43,199 bases of DNA from the NCBI GenBank assembly GCA_910587775.1, contig CAJUNF010000007.1, forward strand, positions 1 through 43,199. The letters are read 5' to 3'. The position numbers and the translations under genes were made by a program. Below, in pieces: positions 41,306-43,199 of this stretch (the stretch's first letter is position 1; each line of letters starts with the position of its first letter). The notes under the pieces are model-generated. The model saw only the letters and a program-made list of their open reading frames with translations. It was not told the DNA's origin and made no database searches. This DNA comes from an uncultured Bacilli bacterium. GTDB taxonomy: Bacteria; Bacillota_I; Bacilli_A; RF39; UBA660.

Positions 41306-41423
41306 CCAATGGTAAATTGGAAAAGAATACAATTAGATTGTATAAATTTTTCTTTAGTGATTAGCATTGAAAGAATAATTGCTGAGTAGTTAATTCAGGA
41401 TAAAGTTCTATCCTGAATTTTTT
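41306..41423 (+). promoter_or_regulatory. Hairpin-rich leader ending in a terminator just before a gene
   Basis: Four hairpins lie in about 115 nt: CCAAT-GGTAA-ATTGG (41306-41320); ATACAAT-TAG-ATTGTAT (41327-41343) with AAATTTTT after it; TTAGCA pairing with TGCTGA (41361-41386); and an 11-bp perfect stem, AATTCAGGATA (41392-41402) with TATCCTGAATT (41409-41419), ending in six T. The last is a good intrinsic terminator placed directly before the Shine-Dalgarno (AGGAG, 41424-41428) of the next gene. The second may end the upstream operon. The last could be an attenuator. Confidence 0.5.
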
Positions 41424-41434
41424 AGGAGAATACT

Positions 41435-41893
41435 ATGGAAAAATATAATAAAATATTTTATAAAATTCGTCTTACTGTTCTAATCTTATTTCTAATTGGA
41501 ATAGGATTCAAATGTTTATATGAATATTATCGACCTATAAAATTTTCTTTAAAAAATATTGATAAAATAGTTATAAAAAATATTTATTTGACTTCAGAAT
41601 TAGATCAAGAAGTTACTATAGAAATTACGGATCGAAACAAAATACAAGAACTGTTAGGATTTATAGATAATAAATATTTATTTGCGGTAGATAGAACAAT
41701 TGAATATAGTATTTATAGAGAATATGAGATTGTTGTTGGTGATTATATTTTATACATACCTTCTTCAACACATGATGAACATGGATATCTAAAAAAGAAT
41801 AATTATGCTATAAAAATTAATTATCCAAAAGAATTTATTCAATCTATTGAAAAAATATTACAGCAAAAATATTATGAATTAACACATCCATAA
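41435..41893 (+). CDS. Small membrane-anchored protein, unknown
   Basis: A 152-residue protein with one N-terminal membrane helix (about residues 11-29) and an exported part of about 120 residues. It contains SLKNIDKIVIKNIYLTS, VTIEITDRNKIQELLGFID and YEIVVGDYILYIPSS, a pattern like small lipoprotein-like domains that follow DxI-KI and T-D-xx-KI-x-E steps. No family assigned. The AGGAG is 6 nt before the ATG and touches the terminator-like hairpin upstream, so expression may depend on read-through. Confidence 0.55.
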   Translation: MEKYNKIFYKIRLTVLILFLIGIGFKCLYEYYRPIKFSLKNIDKIVIKNIYLTSELDQEVTIEITDRNKIQELLGFIDNKYLFAVDRTIEYSIYREYEIVVGDYILYIPSSTHDEHGYLKKNNYAIKINYPKEFIQSIEKILQQKYYELTHP

Positions 41894-42030
41894 TAAAATA
41901 TAAAAATCAAGATTACATCTTAATTATTAATAGTGATAAAACGAGGGTAGACTAATTAATAAAATACTTTTTCTAAATTTGGATTATATGTTTATAGTGT
42001 TATTTTTAATTGGAATAATCAAAATTAAAA

Positions 42031-42066
42031 AAACAGAGAAAGTTAATATAATTTTTCTCTGTTTTA
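42031..42066. terminator. Bidirectional terminator between convergent genes
   Basis: AAAACAGAGAAA (42031-42042) pairs with TTTCTCTGTTTT (42055-42066), giving T runs on both strands. It separates the + strand unit from the - strand pair; the bases 41894-42030 hold no supported gene. Confidence 0.75.
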
Positions 42067-42103
42067 TATAATGTAGTTTATAATAGTGCCTTGTTCTTCC
42101 TTT

Positions 42104-42823
42104 TTAATTTTTAAAAAACTTTAGATATTTTTTCTTATTATTATAAACTCCAAAAATATCTAAATAAATTTTATTAATAAATGATATGTATTTAGATCTT
42201 TTATTTTCATTGAGAGTTTTGTTGGTTGTAGAATCCTGAACATGAATTAATTCGTGGTCAATATTTATAAATAAATTATGAATTCTGCCTCTATTTCTTA
42301 AACAAAAAATAAGATCTGAAAATAGATTATATAACTTTTTAAGTTCATTGTAAGTATATTCATCAATTTTTTTTAACTCAAGATCATTTTCTTTTAAAAA
42401 AATACTTATTGAAGGAATATATTTACTGTTGTATATAAAATTGCTTAAAATGATTCTGTATATTTTTTCACAAATTAGTTCGGTATTATCATAAAAAGAG
42501 CAAGATAATGTAAAATAATCTTCCATGATACTTTTATTAGATATAAAAATTTTCTCTAAATAAAACTGACGTCTTCTATTTAATGTACCAAGTTCCTCAA
42601 AAATTTCTAAGAATCTATCTAGTAAATTTAAAAATTGGTTAGCATTTATATAATATTCATCAATTTTTTTAGTTGAATTAGACTGTAGGCTAGATTCATC
42701 GATTTTATCTATTATAGTATCTAATAAGTTACTGGAAATAATAGCATACATTGATACATAATTATTATGTTCATTTTCAAAAATCTTTTTTATTAAGATT
42801 TCCTTTTTCTTCTTTAATAGCAC
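42104..42823 (-). CDS. HEPN-like protein (candidate RNase toxin or RNA-binding factor)
   Basis: A 239-residue helical protein of otherwise unknown family. Near residues 175-183 it has CLR176-N177-RGRI-H182-N, which fits the R-N-x4-H form of the HEPN motif, within a strongly helical context (ELKKLYNLFSDLIFCLRN). HEPN proteins cut RNA in toxin-antitoxin, abortive-infection and CRISPR systems. The build recalls the Cthe_2314-type HEPN group, but this is a by-eye match. It starts with GTG preceded by AAAGGAAG on the - strand. It overlaps the upstream partner gene by 47 nt, so both are made from one mRNA. Confidence 0.55.
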   Translation of the reverse strand: MLLKKKKEILIKKIFENEHNNYVSMYAIISSNLLDTIIDKIDESSLQSNSTKKIDEYYINANQFLNLLDRFLEIFEELGTLNRRRQFYLEKIFISNKSIMEDYFTLSCSFYDNTELICEKIYRIILSNFIYNSKYIPSISIFLKENDLELKKIDEYTYNELKKLYNLFSDLIFCLRNRGRIHNLFINIDHELIHVQDSTTNKTLNENKRSKYISFINKIYLDIFGVYNNKKKYLKFFKN

Positions 42824-43130
42824 TTGTTTCTTCCTTTCTGTATATATTTTGCAAATATAAATTTAAAATGAAATTTAATGAACCTTCAAGATAAGGATAT
42901 TTAAAGATAATTTTTTTTTGAAAATAGATTACCCAAAACAATTTTTTTTGATTTTTAGATATTCCTATAAAATGTTCATGAATGCCATCACTTATTAATA
43001 AAGAATTAGACTGGATAATAATATCTAAATGATTATTTTTGTATTTTTTTAAGGTGTTTTTAAAATTTTCAAAATGAAAAAAGTTTTGAAATTCAAATAA
43101 TAATATAGATGAAGAAAATTTAGCTATCAT
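42777..43130 (-). CDS. Unknown partner of the HEPN-like gene
   Basis: A 117-residue protein (ATG 43130; an in-frame GTG at 43142 would add four residues but sits only 3 nt from the GAGG site). It begins MIAKFSSSILLFEFQNFFHF and has HLDIIIQSNSLLISDGIHEH, then FIGISKNQKKLFWVIYFQKK and a helical end with a Lys/Glu tail. It looks like a small alpha/beta protein with no membrane helix. It does not show the GSxxxD motif of MNT nucleotidyltransferases, the classic HEPN partner. First gene of a two-gene unit on the - strand, the place antitoxins often take. Confidence 0.5.
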   Translation of the reverse strand: MIAKFSSSILLFEFQNFFHFENFKNTLKKYKNNHLDIIIQSNSLLISDGIHEHFIGISKNQKKLFWVIYFQKKIIFKYPYLEGSLNFILNLYLQNIYRKEETSAIKEEKGNLNKKDF

Positions 43131-43199
43131 AATTTTTATCACTTTCCTCGTATAATCAATCTTATAGAAATTATTAATCTATTTGATTGATTCTTTCTA

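Larger units (their letters stand above)
34870..43199. mobile_element. Probable integrative element inserted in the S55 peptidase gene (right end outside the window)
   Basis: The left boundary is where the SpoIVB-type reading frame loses its family match (about 34860-34880). Next come a methyltransferase-like gene, a small coupled ORF, a recombinase-family protein and a RepA/DnaD-like replication protein, a set typical of the ends of Clostridia/Bacilli conjugative or mobilisable elements. After these come cargo genes without housekeeping function (regulator, secreted protease, HEPN-like pair). No conjugation genes and no right attachment site are visible, so the type of element and its mobility are open. 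Confidence 0.55.

Noticed and set aside
41988..42071. 27-codon hydrophobic ORF (MFIVLFLIGIIKIKK...)
   Set aside because: It has no ribosome site and runs through the bidirectional terminator, so it is unlikely to be a gene.
1..43199. Mycoplasma-type code (TGA as Trp)
   Set aside because: TGA ends several well-defined genes (hrcA, cadA, copA, the methyltransferase) and Trp is encoded by TGG throughout.
1..43199. tRNA, rRNA genes and CRISPR arrays
   Set aside because: No cloverleaf, rRNA core sequence or regularly spaced repeats were seen on reading; a tRNA or covariance-model scan would settle this.

Overview
This is a strongly AT-rich stretch from a low-GC Gram-positive bacterium, most likely an uncultured Bacilli/Mollicutes-related gut lineage (RF39-like or similar; this placement is inference). 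It uses the standard genetic code: TGA works as a stop (hrcA, the methyltransferase, the 132-residue protein) and Trp is TGG, so it is not a mycoplasma-type code. Genes are packed on the + strand, often coupled by 1-4 nt overlaps. Many carry an extended -10 box (TGnTATAAT) and end in U-tailed hairpins.

Layout. 1-1090 is the end of an MBOAT/DHHW surface-polymer acylation pair. 1131-4393 holds an ABC-F ribosome-protection type ATPase behind a leader-peptide region, a Cdd1-type HhH protein and rarA. 4443-9383 is a metal-efflux operon: a CadC/CzrA-like ArsR repressor with two operator-like palindromes, a detached HMA domain, a P1B-2 (Cd/Zn/Pb) ATPase, a P1B-1 copper ATPase and a CopZ-like chaperone. 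9443-14130 carries threonylcarbamoyl-AMP synthase, a lipoprotein, a GyrI-like protein, two unknowns, an MprF-like flippase domain and pssA. 14127-20626 is the CIRCE-controlled hrcA-grpE-dnaK-(pepF)-dnaJ heat-shock operon. 20680-34327 is ordinary housekeeping with several unknowns (surface protein, mtaB, recD2, kinase-like protein, mutS, nusB, xseA/xseB, proS). A decayed gene lies between nusB and xseA.

At about 34.87 kb the backbone breaks. A SpoIVB-type (S55) peptidase gene keeps its PDZ domain and catalytic His but stops right after it, with the Ser-bearing half missing. What follows looks like a mobile element whose right end lies outside the window: a SAM methyltransferase-like gene, a small coupled ORF, a large-serine-recombinase homologue that lacks the resolvase catalytic domain, and a DnaD/RepA-like replication protein. 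Its cargo includes a membrane-anchored XRE regulator, a secreted protein, a secreted matrixin-like metalloprotease and anchored exported proteins. A convergent two-gene module at the right edge contains a protein with an RNx4H motif typical of HEPN ribonucleases.

The best candidates for something undescribed are the element-borne regulator/secreted-protease module (38070-41893), the HEPN-like gene pair (42104-43130), the interrupted SpoIVB-type gene, and the small leader region of the ABC-F gene. None of these functions is proven by the sequence alone.
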